A DNA stretch of 64,000 nucleotides from Bacteroidota bacterium. Lineage in GTDB: Bacteria; Bacteroidota; Ignavibacteria; Ignavibacteriales; Ignavibacteriaceae. Where the stretch lies: the NCBI GenBank assembly GCA_021815405.1, contig JAKAGV010000011.1, positions 1 to 64,000 on the forward strand. The letters are read 5' to 3'. Below, in pieces: positions 15,500 to 23,689 of this stretch. Numbering within the stretch: the first letter of the stretch is position 1; every line of letters begins with the position of its first letter. The position numbers and the translations under genes were made by a program. The notes below the pieces were generated by a model that was given only the letters and a program-made list of their open reading frames with translations, was not told where the DNA came from and searched no databases.

Positions 15500-16813
15500 T
15501 TATTTATTAAATCTTTTTTCTAAAACTTCTTCAAGATATTTTTTTACTTCTTCTATTTTGATTGTCCTAACTACATCGCTTGCAAATGCATGGATCAGAA
15601 TTGCCTTTGCCTTCTCTTCACCAATGCCGCGAGACTTTAAATAGAACATTGCATCTTCATCAAGCTGACCAATTGTTGCACCGTGACTGCATTTTACATC
15701 ATCGGCAAATATTTCAAGCTGCGGCTTTGTATTAATCAGTGCGCCGTTTGAAAGTATAATGTTTTTATTTTCCTGGAAAGCATTAGTCTTTTGCGCATCG
15801 CGTCTAACAATTACCTTACCGTTAAAAACTCCGTGTGAAGTATCGTCAAGTATTCCTTTGTACTTCTCATGACTGCTGCAATTTGGTTTTGCATGATCAA
15901 TAAGTGAATGTGTATCAAAAAGCTGATTGCCCGTTAGCAAGAATAATCCGTTTAAATTACATTCACTGCCTTCGTCGTTAAAACGTGCGTTGATATCGTG
16001 CCTTGCTATCTCTCCGCCAAGTGAAATAGAATAGGAAGTAAAATTGCTTCCCTTTTCCTGGTCAACTTCAGTTCGTGATATATGGAAAGCTTTAAGATTT
16101 TCTTCCTGCAGTTTTATATGATTAATTATTGAGTTTTCTCCGGCATAAATTTCGGTTACCACGTTAGTAAAATAAACACCATCATCTAACGATAAATAGC
16201 GTTCAATAATCGACACTTGTGAGTTCGTTCCTGTAACATAAAGATTACGCGGCTGGGACAAAATATTTTTATTACTTGTTGTGGTGATAAAAAGTATTTG
16301 TACCGGTTCTTCCAGAATTTTATTATCCGGCACATAAATGAAAGCGCCGTCCCTAGTAAATGCAGTGCTTAACGCAGTAAATATTTGTTCTCTATGATTA
16401 GCGTATTTCCCGAGATGCTGACTGATGACCGGGGAACCGTTTTTCAATTGATTAGCAAGACTGCAAACAATTATTCCGTCATTTGATTTTTTTACGTGAG
16501 AAAGTTTCGGGATGAAAAATCCATTTACAAAGATTAAAGTATTACCTTTTAGATTTTCAAAGAGAAAGTTCTTTGTTTGTTGTGTTTTTAACTCAGCCAT
16601 TGCAGCCGGTTCAAAATTGTATTTTAAAAGTGGCGCAATGTTGGTAAACCGCCAGTCTTCATCATGGGTAGTAGGGAAGTTAAGTTGAGAAAATTTCTCC
16701 ATAGCTTCCTTTCTAATCTGATGGAATGGCTTCGAACTCTCACCATTTAAACTGCTTTCGAATGATTCGAAGCTTTTAATGTACCAGTTCTTTATATCTA
16801 AAATATTGCTCAT
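15500..16813 (-). CDS. sufD: Fe-S cluster assembly protein SufD
   Basis: SufD forms the scaffold complex with SufB and the ATPase SufC. The 437-residue protein has a variable helical N-terminal part and the beta-helix core typical of SufB/SufD, with the ending GATIGQLDEDAMFYLKSRGI followed by a helical tail. The histidine in CSHGATIG near residue 365 matches the residue important at the SufB-SufD interface. Its start is 1 bp from the end of sufC, indicating coupled translation. Confidence 0.93.
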   Translation of the reverse strand: MSNILDIKNWYIKSFESFESSLNGESSKPFHQIRKEAMEKFSQLNFPTTHDEDWRFTNIAPLLKYNFEPAAMAELKTQQTKNFLFENLKGNTLIFVNGFFIPKLSHVKKSNDGIIVCSLANQLKNGSPVISQHLGKYANHREQIFTALSTAFTRDGAFIYVPDNKILEEPVQILFITTTSNKNILSQPRNLYVTGTNSQVSIIERYLSLDDGVYFTNVVTEIYAGENSIINHIKLQEENLKAFHISRTEVDQEKGSNFTSYSISLGGEIARHDINARFNDEGSECNLNGLFLLTGNQLFDTHSLIDHAKPNCSSHEKYKGILDDTSHGVFNGKVIVRRDAQKTNAFQENKNIILSNGALINTKPQLEIFADDVKCSHGATIGQLDEDAMFYLKSRGIGEEKAKAILIHAFASDVVRTIKIEEVKKYLEEVLEKRFNK

Positions 16814-16814
16814 A

Positions 16815-17570
16815 TTATGCGAATTCTTTCTGCTCTTTCAACCAATCATACCCTTTTGCTTCAAGTTCAAGTGCTAATTCCTTTGTACCGGATTTAACTA
16901 TCTTTCCATTATAAAGGACATGCACATAATCTGGAACGATGTAATTCAGCAATCTCTGATAATGTGTAACTACAATCGTTGATCTGTCCGGCGATTTCAA
17001 TTTATTTACGCCGTTGGCTACAATTCTCAAAGCATCAATATCAAGCCCGGAATCCGTCTCATCTAATATTGATAATTTCGGCTCAAGCACTGCCATCTGG
17101 AGAATTTCATTTCTTTTTTTCTCGCCGCCAGAGAAGCCATCATTTACCGATCGACTTAAAAGCGATTGGTCCATTTCAACAAGTTTCATTTTCTTTTTAA
17201 GAAGAGTCATAAACTCCATAGCGTCCAATTCTTCTTCGCTATTGTATTTTCTTATTTCATTTATAGCTGTCTTAAGTAAATTAACGTTACTTACACCTGG
17301 AATTTCCACAGGATACTGAAACGCAAGAAATATTCCTTCACGAGCTCTATCTTCCGGTGATAATTCCAGAAGGTTTTTGCCGTTAAAAATTACTTCGCCT
17401 TTTGTAACTTCATATTCTTTTCTTCCTGCAAGAACTTGAGCTAGTGTACTCTTGCCGCTTCCGTTAGGTCCCATTATTGCATGAACCTCGCCGGTATTTA
17501 CTGTTAAATCAATACCTTTTAATATTTCTTTTCCTCCAACATTTGCGTGAAGGTTTTTTATTTCTAACAT
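16815..17570 (-). CDS. sufC: Fe-S cluster assembly ATPase SufC
   Basis: This ABC-type ATPase powers conformational changes in SufBCD. Walker A is GPNGSGKS at residues 34-41, the signature is SGGEKKR at 147-153, and Walker B ends in LSILDE at 166-171. The D171-E replacement of flanking residues is the usual SufC form. The protein is 251 residues long. It lies 57 bp downstream of sufB. Confidence 0.95.
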   Translation of the reverse strand: MLEIKNLHANVGGKEILKGIDLTVNTGEVHAIMGPNGSGKSTLAQVLAGRKEYEVTKGEVIFNGKNLLELSPEDRAREGIFLAFQYPVEIPGVSNVNLLKTAINEIRKYNSEEELDAMEFMTLLKKKMKLVEMDQSLLSRSVNDGFSGGEKKRNEILQMAVLEPKLSILDETDSGLDIDALRIVANGVNKLKSPDRSTIVVTHYQRLLNYIVPDYVHVLYNGKIVKSGTKELALELEAKGYDWLKEQKEFA

Positions 17571-17627
17571 TATAGTGTCCCGATTACTAAATTTTTTTGA
17601 ATTTTGAATTTGTAATTTTTAATTGAT

Positions 17628-19073
17628 TTATCCAACGCTTCCTTCAAGACTTACGCTTAAAAGTTTCTGAGCCTCTACAGCAAACTCCATTGGAAGCTCT
17701 TTGAACACTTCTTTACAATATCCATTGACAATTAGATTAACAGCATCTTCTCTCGAAATTCCTCTCTGGTTAAGATAAAAGATTTGATCATCTCCAATCT
17801 TTGAAGTCGTTGCTTCATGTTCCATCTGAGCTGTCGGATTATTTATTTCTAGATAGGGGAAAGTATGCGCACCGCATTTATCGCCGATTAAAAGTGAATC
17901 GCACTGTGAGAAGTTGCGTGCGTTATCTGCCTTCCTTATTATCTTAACTTGACCGCGGTAGCTATTATTGCTCTTGCCGGCAGAAATACCTTTTGAAACG
18001 ATTGTACTTCTCGTATTCTTTCCCATATGAATCATCTTAGTACCGGTATCTGCCTGCTGGTAGTTGTTTGTTACAGCTACAGAATAAAATTCACCAATTG
18101 AATTATCTCCAATTAAAAGGCAACTTGGATATTTCCATGTAATTGCAGAGCCGGTTTCAACCTGCGTCCAAGATATTTTTGAATTAACACCCTTGCACAT
18201 TCCGCGCTTGGTTACAAAATTGTAAATGCCGCCTTTGCCGTTTTTATCACCGGGGTACCAGTTCTGAACAGTTGAATATTTTACCGTTGCATTATCAAGC
18301 GCAACTAATTCAACAACCGCGGCATGAAGCTGGTTCTCATCTCTCATCGGAGCTGTGCAGCCTTCAAGATAGCTTACGTATGCGCCTTCGTCTGCAATAA
18401 TTAAAGTTCGCTCAAACTGTCCGGTGTTTGCTGCATTAATTCTAAAATAAGTTGAGAGCTCCATCGGGCAGCGAACACCCTTTGGGATGTAAGCGAACGA
18501 GCCGTCGCTGAACACTGCAGAGTTAAGGGATGCATAATAGTTATCTGTATAAGGAACAACACTGCCTAAATACTGTTTAACAAGATCGGGATGATTCTTT
18601 ATTGCCTCGGACATTGAACAAAAGATTATTCCGAGTTCGCTCAATTTTTCTTTAAATGTAGTAGCAACAGAAACACTGTCGAATACAGCGTCTACGGCAA
18701 CGCCGGTGAATATTTTTTGTTCTTCAAGAGATATGCCCAGCTTCTGATAAGTCTTAATTAATTCCGGGTCGGCTTCATCAAGGCTATTTAGCTTCGGTTT
18801 CTTTTTAGGTGCCGAGTAATAAGAAATATCTTGGTAATCAATAGGGTCAAAATGAACGTTCGCCCAATTCGGTTCTTTAAGGGTAAGCCAATGGCGATAA
18901 GCTTTCAGCCTCCATTCAAGCATAAATTCCGGTTCTTCCTTAACTGCAGAAAGCCGTCGGATGATATCTTCATTTAGTCCTTTAGGAAATGTTTCAGCTT
19001 CAACATTGCTGACAAATCCATACTTATATTCTTTATTTGCTAATTCTTCTATTTGACTAACTTCGGTACTCAT
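17628..19073 (-). CDS. sufB: Fe-S cluster assembly protein SufB
   Basis: SufB is the main scaffold on which the cluster is built with SufC and SufD. From the ATG at 19073 the protein is 481 residues; a longer frame reaches 19127 but would run through the promoter, so the internal start beginning [12 protein letters not shown] is chosen. Family features include the [16 protein letters not shown] segment, the conserved [16 protein letters not shown] cysteine region and [22 protein letters not shown]. It is the first gene of the suf operon. Confidence 0.95.
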   Translation of the reverse strand: MSTEVSQIEELANKEYKYGFVSNVEAETFPKGLNEDIIRRLSAVKEEPEFMLEWRLKAYRHWLTLKEPNWANVHFDPIDYQDISYYSAPKKKPKLNSLDEADPELIKTYQKLGISLEEQKIFTGVAVDAVFDSVSVATTFKEKLSELGIIFCSMSEAIKNHPDLVKQYLGSVVPYTDNYYASLNSAVFSDGSFAYIPKGVRCPMELSTYFRINAANTGQFERTLIIADEGAYVSYLEGCTAPMRDENQLHAAVVELVALDNATVKYSTVQNWYPGDKNGKGGIYNFVTKRGMCKGVNSKISWTQVETGSAITWKYPSCLLIGDNSIGEFYSVAVTNNYQQADTGTKMIHMGKNTRSTIVSKGISAGKSNNSYRGQVKIIRKADNARNFSQCDSLLIGDKCGAHTFPYLEINNPTAQMEHEATTSKIGDDQIFYLNQRGISREDAVNLIVNGYCKEVFKELPMEFAVEAQKLLSVSLEGSVG

Positions 19074-19096
19074 TATATTCTCAAAAAAATTACATT

Positions 19097-19127
19097 CAAA
19101 CCTACTGTATCTGTACAAAAATGTCAA
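19097..19127 (-). promoter_or_regulatory. suf operon promoter
   Basis: On the minus strand TTGACA (19127-19122) and TAGGTTTG (19104-19097) are exactly 17 bp apart. They join a perfect -35 box to a Bacteroidota-type TAnnTTTG -10 box, 24 bp before the sufB ATG. GTATCT at 19108-19113 and AGATAC at 19134-19139 form an inverted repeat that brackets the -35 box and could be an operator, for example for the Rrf2 protein; the operator role is inferred. Confidence 0.7.
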
Positions 19128-19656
19128 GATAAAAGATACAATTTTTCAATAAAATATTATAAATGTGATTATAATTTATCACTATCAACCGATTAAATTT
19201 CAATTTATGTAAAAAAGTTTAGAAAAGGGAAAATATTCAAGCAAGATTTCGCATTATCAAAAGCAGACCTCCTCAAGTTATATTGCCAATAGGCTTGGTG
19301 TTAGTTTATCTGATTTCTTTTTCTAATTTATTCTTTCAAGGCTTCACCCCACGATCATGTTTGTAGAATTTTGAAAGCACATGCCGGAAGTGATCGATTA
19401 ACTAGCATTATTCCTTTTGAACACTCACCCTCATCCCATATGAGTCGCTTCAAGGTCGCTTTAATTGAAGATTTGAAGCGATTAAGTAGCGACTCATATA
19501 TGGTTTGTATAGTTCCCTTGTGTGTTTTTTGCTAATACATAGTTATGACATCCGGAAGCTGACTCTTAGTGGCTACCGATTTATTATTTTCCGGTGAGTA
19601 GTGATAAATAATATTCAAATCTCTGAAAGATAGAAATCCTTTTCTTAAACTAGCGG
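19128..19656. other. intergenic region upstream of suf
   Basis: This 529-bp stretch between sufB and the leftward methyltransferase gene contains a large hairpin at 19438-19499, listed separately. On the minus strand a frame without ATG, from about 19535 to 19360, encodes a plausible but unrecognised peptide that runs through the hairpin. It may be a relic of a gene. Nothing else is identified. Confidence 0.5.
19438..19499. repeat. 62-bp two-level inverted repeat
   Basis: ATATGAGTCGCT (19438-19449) pairs perfectly with AGCGACTCATAT (19488-19499). Inside it TCGCTT (19456-19461) pairs with AAGCGA (19476-19481). The two stems are stacked across a small internal loop. No T-run follows on either strand. 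The size and symmetry resemble a small mobile palindromic element or a structured RNA rather than a plain terminator. Confidence 0.6.
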
Positions 19657-20295
19657 TTAATTTAATTTCTTGCCAATATGAATTTTCTGGTGATTAGTAA
19701 TTGTGTTTGTATCTGAATATTTCAATGCGGTTAATTTGAAAAGGTTTTTAAACTCTTCAGTGCTGTACATTTTAACATGCTCACGTTCAAGCAGCTTTAC
19801 AATTTTATCTATTAGTTTCAAAAATACGCTGTCGGCAGTCGGATCAAGAATATAAAGCTTGCCGCCGGGTTTAAGTAGTCTGTGAAATTCTTTTAATGCT
19901 TTGTCCGGGTGGAGATAATGATGAAAAGAATTTGTGCTGATTATGATATCGAAGCAATTATCCTCTAAGGGAATTGATTCCGCATTAGCTTTTATAAAAT
20001 GAATATTCACATAGCCTTTGAAATTTTCCTTTGCTTTCTCAATCATCTTTTCGGAAAGATCGGCGCCGTAAAAAGTGCCTTTGCCGTTGAATAATTTGAA
20101 TGCTTGTCCTACCGCCCAGCCGGTACCGCAGCCGACATCGAGAAAACGCACATCATCTTTAGGATTCAGTAAGTTTATGACTTCTTGCTGCGCCTGCCTA
20201 AGGAATTTGGATTTCCACCCATCGCTGTCAAGAGAGGCTGACCATCTATCCCACTTCTTTTCATTCAACTCTAAATGTTTCTTTTCTCTATTCAT
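19657..20295 (-). CDS. class I SAM-dependent methyltransferase
   Basis: The 212-residue protein has the UbiE-like Rossmann fold. Motif I is FLDVGCGTGWAVGQA near residues 53-67, the acidic ribose ligand is in YGADLSEKM, and a FDIIISTNSFHHYLHP stretch and LKPGGKLYILDP follow. The substrate is not evident. It stands at the left border of the polysaccharide locus and is divergent from the first glycosyltransferase. It may belong to that locus or be independent. Confidence 0.85.
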   Translation of the reverse strand: MNREKKHLELNEKKWDRWSASLDSDGWKSKFLRQAQQEVINLLNPKDDVRFLDVGCGTGWAVGQAFKLFNGKGTFYGADLSEKMIEKAKENFKGYVNIHFIKANAESIPLEDNCFDIIISTNSFHHYLHPDKALKEFHRLLKPGGKLYILDPTADSVFLKLIDKIVKLLEREHVKMYSTEEFKNLFKLTALKYSDTNTITNHQKIHIGKKLN

Positions 20296-20334
20296 CCTTA
20301 TAAATAATTTGTTGAGTGTTAGATAATTTGAAAA

Positions 20335-20400
20335 AATTGTTTAACTGTTACATTGCCAAATTGTTAAAGACAATTAAACAATTAAGCAATTTAACAATTT
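20335..20400. repeat. interleaved AT-rich inverted repeats
   Basis: AATTGTTTAA (20335-20344) can pair with TTAAACAATT (20374-20383), and AAATTGTTAAA (20358-20368) with TTTAACAATTT (20390-20400). The arms interleave, so both stems together would give a pseudoknot-like fold, or one may exclude the other. The word is nearly the same as in the hairpin at 2151-2198. It lies between divergent genes. Confidence 0.5.
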
Positions 20401-20458
20401 ATCATCAAATTGTTTTTATCCGATTATTGAGTTAATTTTCAACTCAAATTATTAGGAA

Positions 20459-21556
20459 ATGGATAAATTATTGGAAGAGAATACGAATACTAATACCGGT
20501 AATGCCGGGGGACCGATTGAGAGACAGGAAAAAAGTTCTGATGACAATCATGCGAAGAATTATTATCGAAAGCCGTATTACCAAAGGAGAAGGAAATTTT
20601 ACAAGCAAAACCAGCAGCAAGAAAAAACACAATTTAAGAAACTTTCTATTGTAATCCCGCTCTTTAATGAAGAAGAGTCGTTGAATCCTTTAACTAATGA
20701 AATCAGAAAAGCATTAAAACAGTTAGAGATGGGCTTTGAGGTAATTTTTGTCGACGATGGAAGTACGGACGGTTCTCTAAAAATAGTAAAAGATATTTGC
20801 AGGCAAGACAAACGTTTTAAATATGTCAGCTTTCGTAAAAATTATGGTAAATCCGCTGCACTTCAAACGGGATTTAAACATGTTACCGGGGATGTAGTAG
20901 TTACAATGGATGCCGATCTTCAGGATGATCCGAACGAAATTCCTAACCTTCTTAAAAAAATGAATGAAGGATTTGACCTCGTTTCAGGCTGGAAGAAAAA
21001 GCGTCACGATCCATTCATTAAAAAACAATCCTCCAAGTTTTTCAATTTTGTAACAAGAATAATGAGCGGTATAAAACTTCATGATTTTAACTGCGGTTTG
21101 AAAGCATACCGGAGAGAAGTAACCGATAACATTAAAGTTTACGGCGAACTCCATCGCTACATGCCTGTGCTTGCAGATTGGGAAGGATTTTCCGTTGCTG
21201 AAATCGTTGTAACTCACCATCCAAGACGTTATGGAAAAACCAAATTCGGAATCTCGAGGTTCTTTAAAGGATTTGTTGATCTAATCACGGTAATTTTTTC
21301 TACAAGATATATAAAACGTCCGATGCATTTTTTCGGCTTCTTCGGCGCATTATCATTCATAATAGGATTACTTGTAAACGGATACTTGACCATAGATTGG
21401 ATTAACGGCAAGCCGTTAAGCAACCGACCTATGCTGTTCCTCGGTATGCTGTTAATTATAGTCGGTGTTCAGTTGTTTAGCGTTGGTCTGCTTGGCGAAA
21501 TGCTGGTAAAAAGCTCACTTCATGATGAAGAATATATAATTAAAGACAAAGGCTGA
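20459..21556 (+). CDS. family 2 glycosyltransferase, DPM1/GtrB type, membrane anchored
   Basis: This 365-residue enzyme probably transfers a sugar from a nucleotide donor to polyprenyl phosphate on the cytoplasmic side. After an unusual polar N-terminal extension rich in Asn, Gln, Arg and Lys (about residues 1-58), the GT-A domain has SIVIPLFNEEESL, VDDGSTDGS and the DADLQDDP metal-binding motif. Two membrane spans end the protein (about residues 281-303 and 323-347), as in GtrB-like enzymes. It opens the rightward part of the polysaccharide locus. Confidence 0.92.
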   Translation: MDKLLEENTNTNTGNAGGPIERQEKSSDDNHAKNYYRKPYYQRRRKFYKQNQQQEKTQFKKLSIVIPLFNEEESLNPLTNEIRKALKQLEMGFEVIFVDDGSTDGSLKIVKDICRQDKRFKYVSFRKNYGKSAALQTGFKHVTGDVVVTMDADLQDDPNEIPNLLKKMNEGFDLVSGWKKKRHDPFIKKQSSKFFNFVTRIMSGIKLHDFNCGLKAYRREVTDNIKVYGELHRYMPVLADWEGFSVAEIVVTHHPRRYGKTKFGISRFFKGFVDLITVIFSTRYIKRPMHFFGFFGALSFIIGLLVNGYLTIDWINGKPLSNRPMLFLGMLLIIVGVQLFSVGLLGEMLVKSSLHDEEYIIKDKG

Positions 21557-21635
21557 AAAATTAGAGGAGAAGTTTCCCTCGAAGCTTGCACAATAAAGGA
21601 AAGCAAATTTTAATTTTCATAGTTAAATCTGTTGA

Positions 21636-22754
21636 ATGAAAATAATCATACTTTCAACTGCATATCCATTGCGCGGAGGAATTGCACATTTTGTTGGATT
21701 GCTTTATAAAGAATTATTACAAGAAAATGAAGTTAAAGTGATTACTTTCAAGAGGCAGTATCCTGCAATTTTATTCCCCGGAAAATCTCAATTAGAAACC
21801 GGCGATACAACTGAGAAAATTGATTCCGAAGTATTAGTCGATTCGATAAATCCGTTGAATTGGATTAAAGTCGGCTTGAAGATAAAAAAGGAAAAGCCTG
21901 ACCTCTTAATTTTCAAATATTGGATGCCGTTCTTTGCGCCATGCTTCGGAACCATATCCAGAATAGCAAAAAAGAATTCCGTAACCAAAGTGTTAACGAT
22001 TTGCGACAATGTAATTCCGCATGAAAGAAAACCCGGGGATATTGCTTTAACAAAATATTTTTTAAAAGCGGTGGATTATTTTGTCTTACTCTCTGAGAAA
22101 GTCTGGAAAGATCTTTTGAGTATTAATCCAGCGTCAAAGAACAAAATTTTACCGCATCCGATTTATTCCAATTTTGGTTTACCAATTGATAAACATGAAG
22201 CCCGAAATCATCTGAAACTTAAAGAAGGCAAATTGATTTTATTTTTCGGTTTCATCCGGGATTATAAAGGACTTGATATACTTTTCAATTCTCTTAATAT
22301 TTTGAAGAATGAGATTGACTTGAAATTAATTGTTGCTGGTGAATTTTATTCTAACCGGGAAAAATATTTGAAGCTTGCCGATGAACTAGGATTGAAAGAA
22401 AATCTATTATTATTTACGGATTTTATTCCTACTTCGGATGTAAAGTATTATTTTTCGGCTGCGGATTGTGTTATTTTACCTTATCGGGATGCAACTCAAA
22501 GCGGTATTGTTCAGATTGCCATGAACTTTAGAAAACCGGTTATTGCAACAAATGTCGGCGGGCTTGGTGAGGTAATTGGAGATGGCAAAACAGGCTTTAT
22601 AGTTGAGAAAGATAATCCGGGCGCTTTGGCAAGCTCAATAAAGAAATTCTATTTAGAAAATAAGGAAGAAGAATTTATAAAAAATATTTCTGCGGAAGTT
22701 GAAAAATACTCGTGGAAAAATTTTGTAAATGGAATTTATCAACTGGTAAAATAA
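21636..22754 (+). CDS. family 4 glycosyltransferase
   Basis: This 372-residue GT-B enzyme has an N-terminal acceptor domain starting IIILSTAYPLRGGIAHFV and a C-terminal nucleotide-sugar domain. Donor-binding features are LFFGFIRDYKGLDIL and the E-x7-E-like region PVIATNVGGLGEVIGDGKTGFIV. It is predicted to act in the cytoplasm, adding one sugar of the surface polysaccharide. The acceptor and sugar cannot be told from sequence. It lies 79 bp after the GT2 gene. Confidence 0.9.
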   Translation: MKIIILSTAYPLRGGIAHFVGLLYKELLQENEVKVITFKRQYPAILFPGKSQLETGDTTEKIDSEVLVDSINPLNWIKVGLKIKKEKPDLLIFKYWMPFFAPCFGTISRIAKKNSVTKVLTICDNVIPHERKPGDIALTKYFLKAVDYFVLLSEKVWKDLLSINPASKNKILPHPIYSNFGLPIDKHEARNHLKLKEGKLILFFGFIRDYKGLDILFNSLNILKNEIDLKLIVAGEFYSNREKYLKLADELGLKENLLLFTDFIPTSDVKYYFSAADCVILPYRDATQSGIVQIAMNFRKPVIATNVGGLGEVIGDGKTGFIVEKDNPGALASSIKKFYLENKEEEFIKNISAEVEKYSWKNFVNGIYQLVK

Positions 22755-22843
22755 AAATAGGTAACGATAAAACTAAACGTTTGTTTAATTGCTGAAAACA
22801 ATATGGCAATTTCATTTTGAATTTATAATTTTTAATTGTAACA

Positions 22844-23653
22844 GTGTATTACGACCCGATAAAAGACATATTTGCAAGTTTAATCCGAAAATTTCCCACG
22901 CTTAGAATTTTATTCTACAAATTGCTGGATGTAATGTTCTTGCGCTCATGGTATGTCCGAAGAGAGCTTAGAAACCTGAGAGAAATTTTAGGAGAAAAAG
23001 AAATTTCAATTTACGATGCCGGCACCGGCTACGGACAATATTCATACTTTATGGCGAGGAAACTTCAGCCGAATAATATTTATGCTATCGACGTAAAAGA
23101 GAAATGGATAAACGACTGTAAAGAATTTTTCCGTAAAAGAAATCATAATAAAGTAGAATTTGGAATTGAAGATCTTACAGAAATAAATCATAAGGAAAGA
23201 TTTGATCTGATAGTTTCAGTCGATGTAATGGAACATATTGTTGATGATGTAAAAGTCTTTCAGAATTTTTATAAGGCGCTTAAGCCAGGCGGTTATTTGC
23301 TAATAAATACTCCGTCTATTTACGGCGGCAGCGACGTTCATGATGACAGCGAAGAAAGCTTTATTGGCGAGCATGCAAGGGAAGGATATTCATTTCAAGA
23401 TTTGGAATCAAAGCTGACTCCGCTTGGTTTTAAAATCTACCGTTCCCGTTATACATACGGTTTTTGGGGCGATAAGGCTTGGCGTCTCGGCATTAAATAT
23501 CCTATGCAGATGCTGAACAAATCAAAAATATTTTTTATAGTTTTACCATTGTATTATCTGGTAACTCTGCCGTTTACATTTTTAATGATGTATATGGATT
23601 ATTCCGGTGAAAATAAAGTTGGTGCCGGAGTCAATTTTATTGTAAGAAAATAA
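22844..23653 (+). CDS. class I SAM-dependent methyltransferase
   Basis: The 269-residue product starts at a GTG. It has a basic N-terminal segment and then a Rossmann fold with motif I IYDAGTGYGQYSYF and acidic IYAIDVKE. FDLIVSVDVMEHI and LKPGGYLLINTPS follow. A hydrophobic stretch near the C-terminus (about residues 228-250) may dip into the membrane. Position in the locus suggests sugar or lipid-carrier modification. Confidence 0.85.
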   Translation: MYYDPIKDIFASLIRKFPTLRILFYKLLDVMFLRSWYVRRELRNLREILGEKEISIYDAGTGYGQYSYFMARKLQPNNIYAIDVKEKWINDCKEFFRKRNHNKVEFGIEDLTEINHKERFDLIVSVDVMEHIVDDVKVFQNFYKALKPGGYLLINTPSIYGGSDVHDDSEESFIGEHAREGYSFQDLESKLTPLGFKIYRSRYTYGFWGDKAWRLGIKYPMQMLNKSKIFFIVLPLYYLVTLPFTFLMMYMDYSGENKVGAGVNFIVRK

Positions 23654-23689
23654 TTTTATAAACTTTAACCTCATACAAATGGTGGCTGG

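Noticed and set aside
19074-19127. Longer N-terminus for SufB
   Set aside because: It would be translated from within the -10 and -35 boxes of a very good promoter; the ATG at 19073 also matches the usual start of the family.
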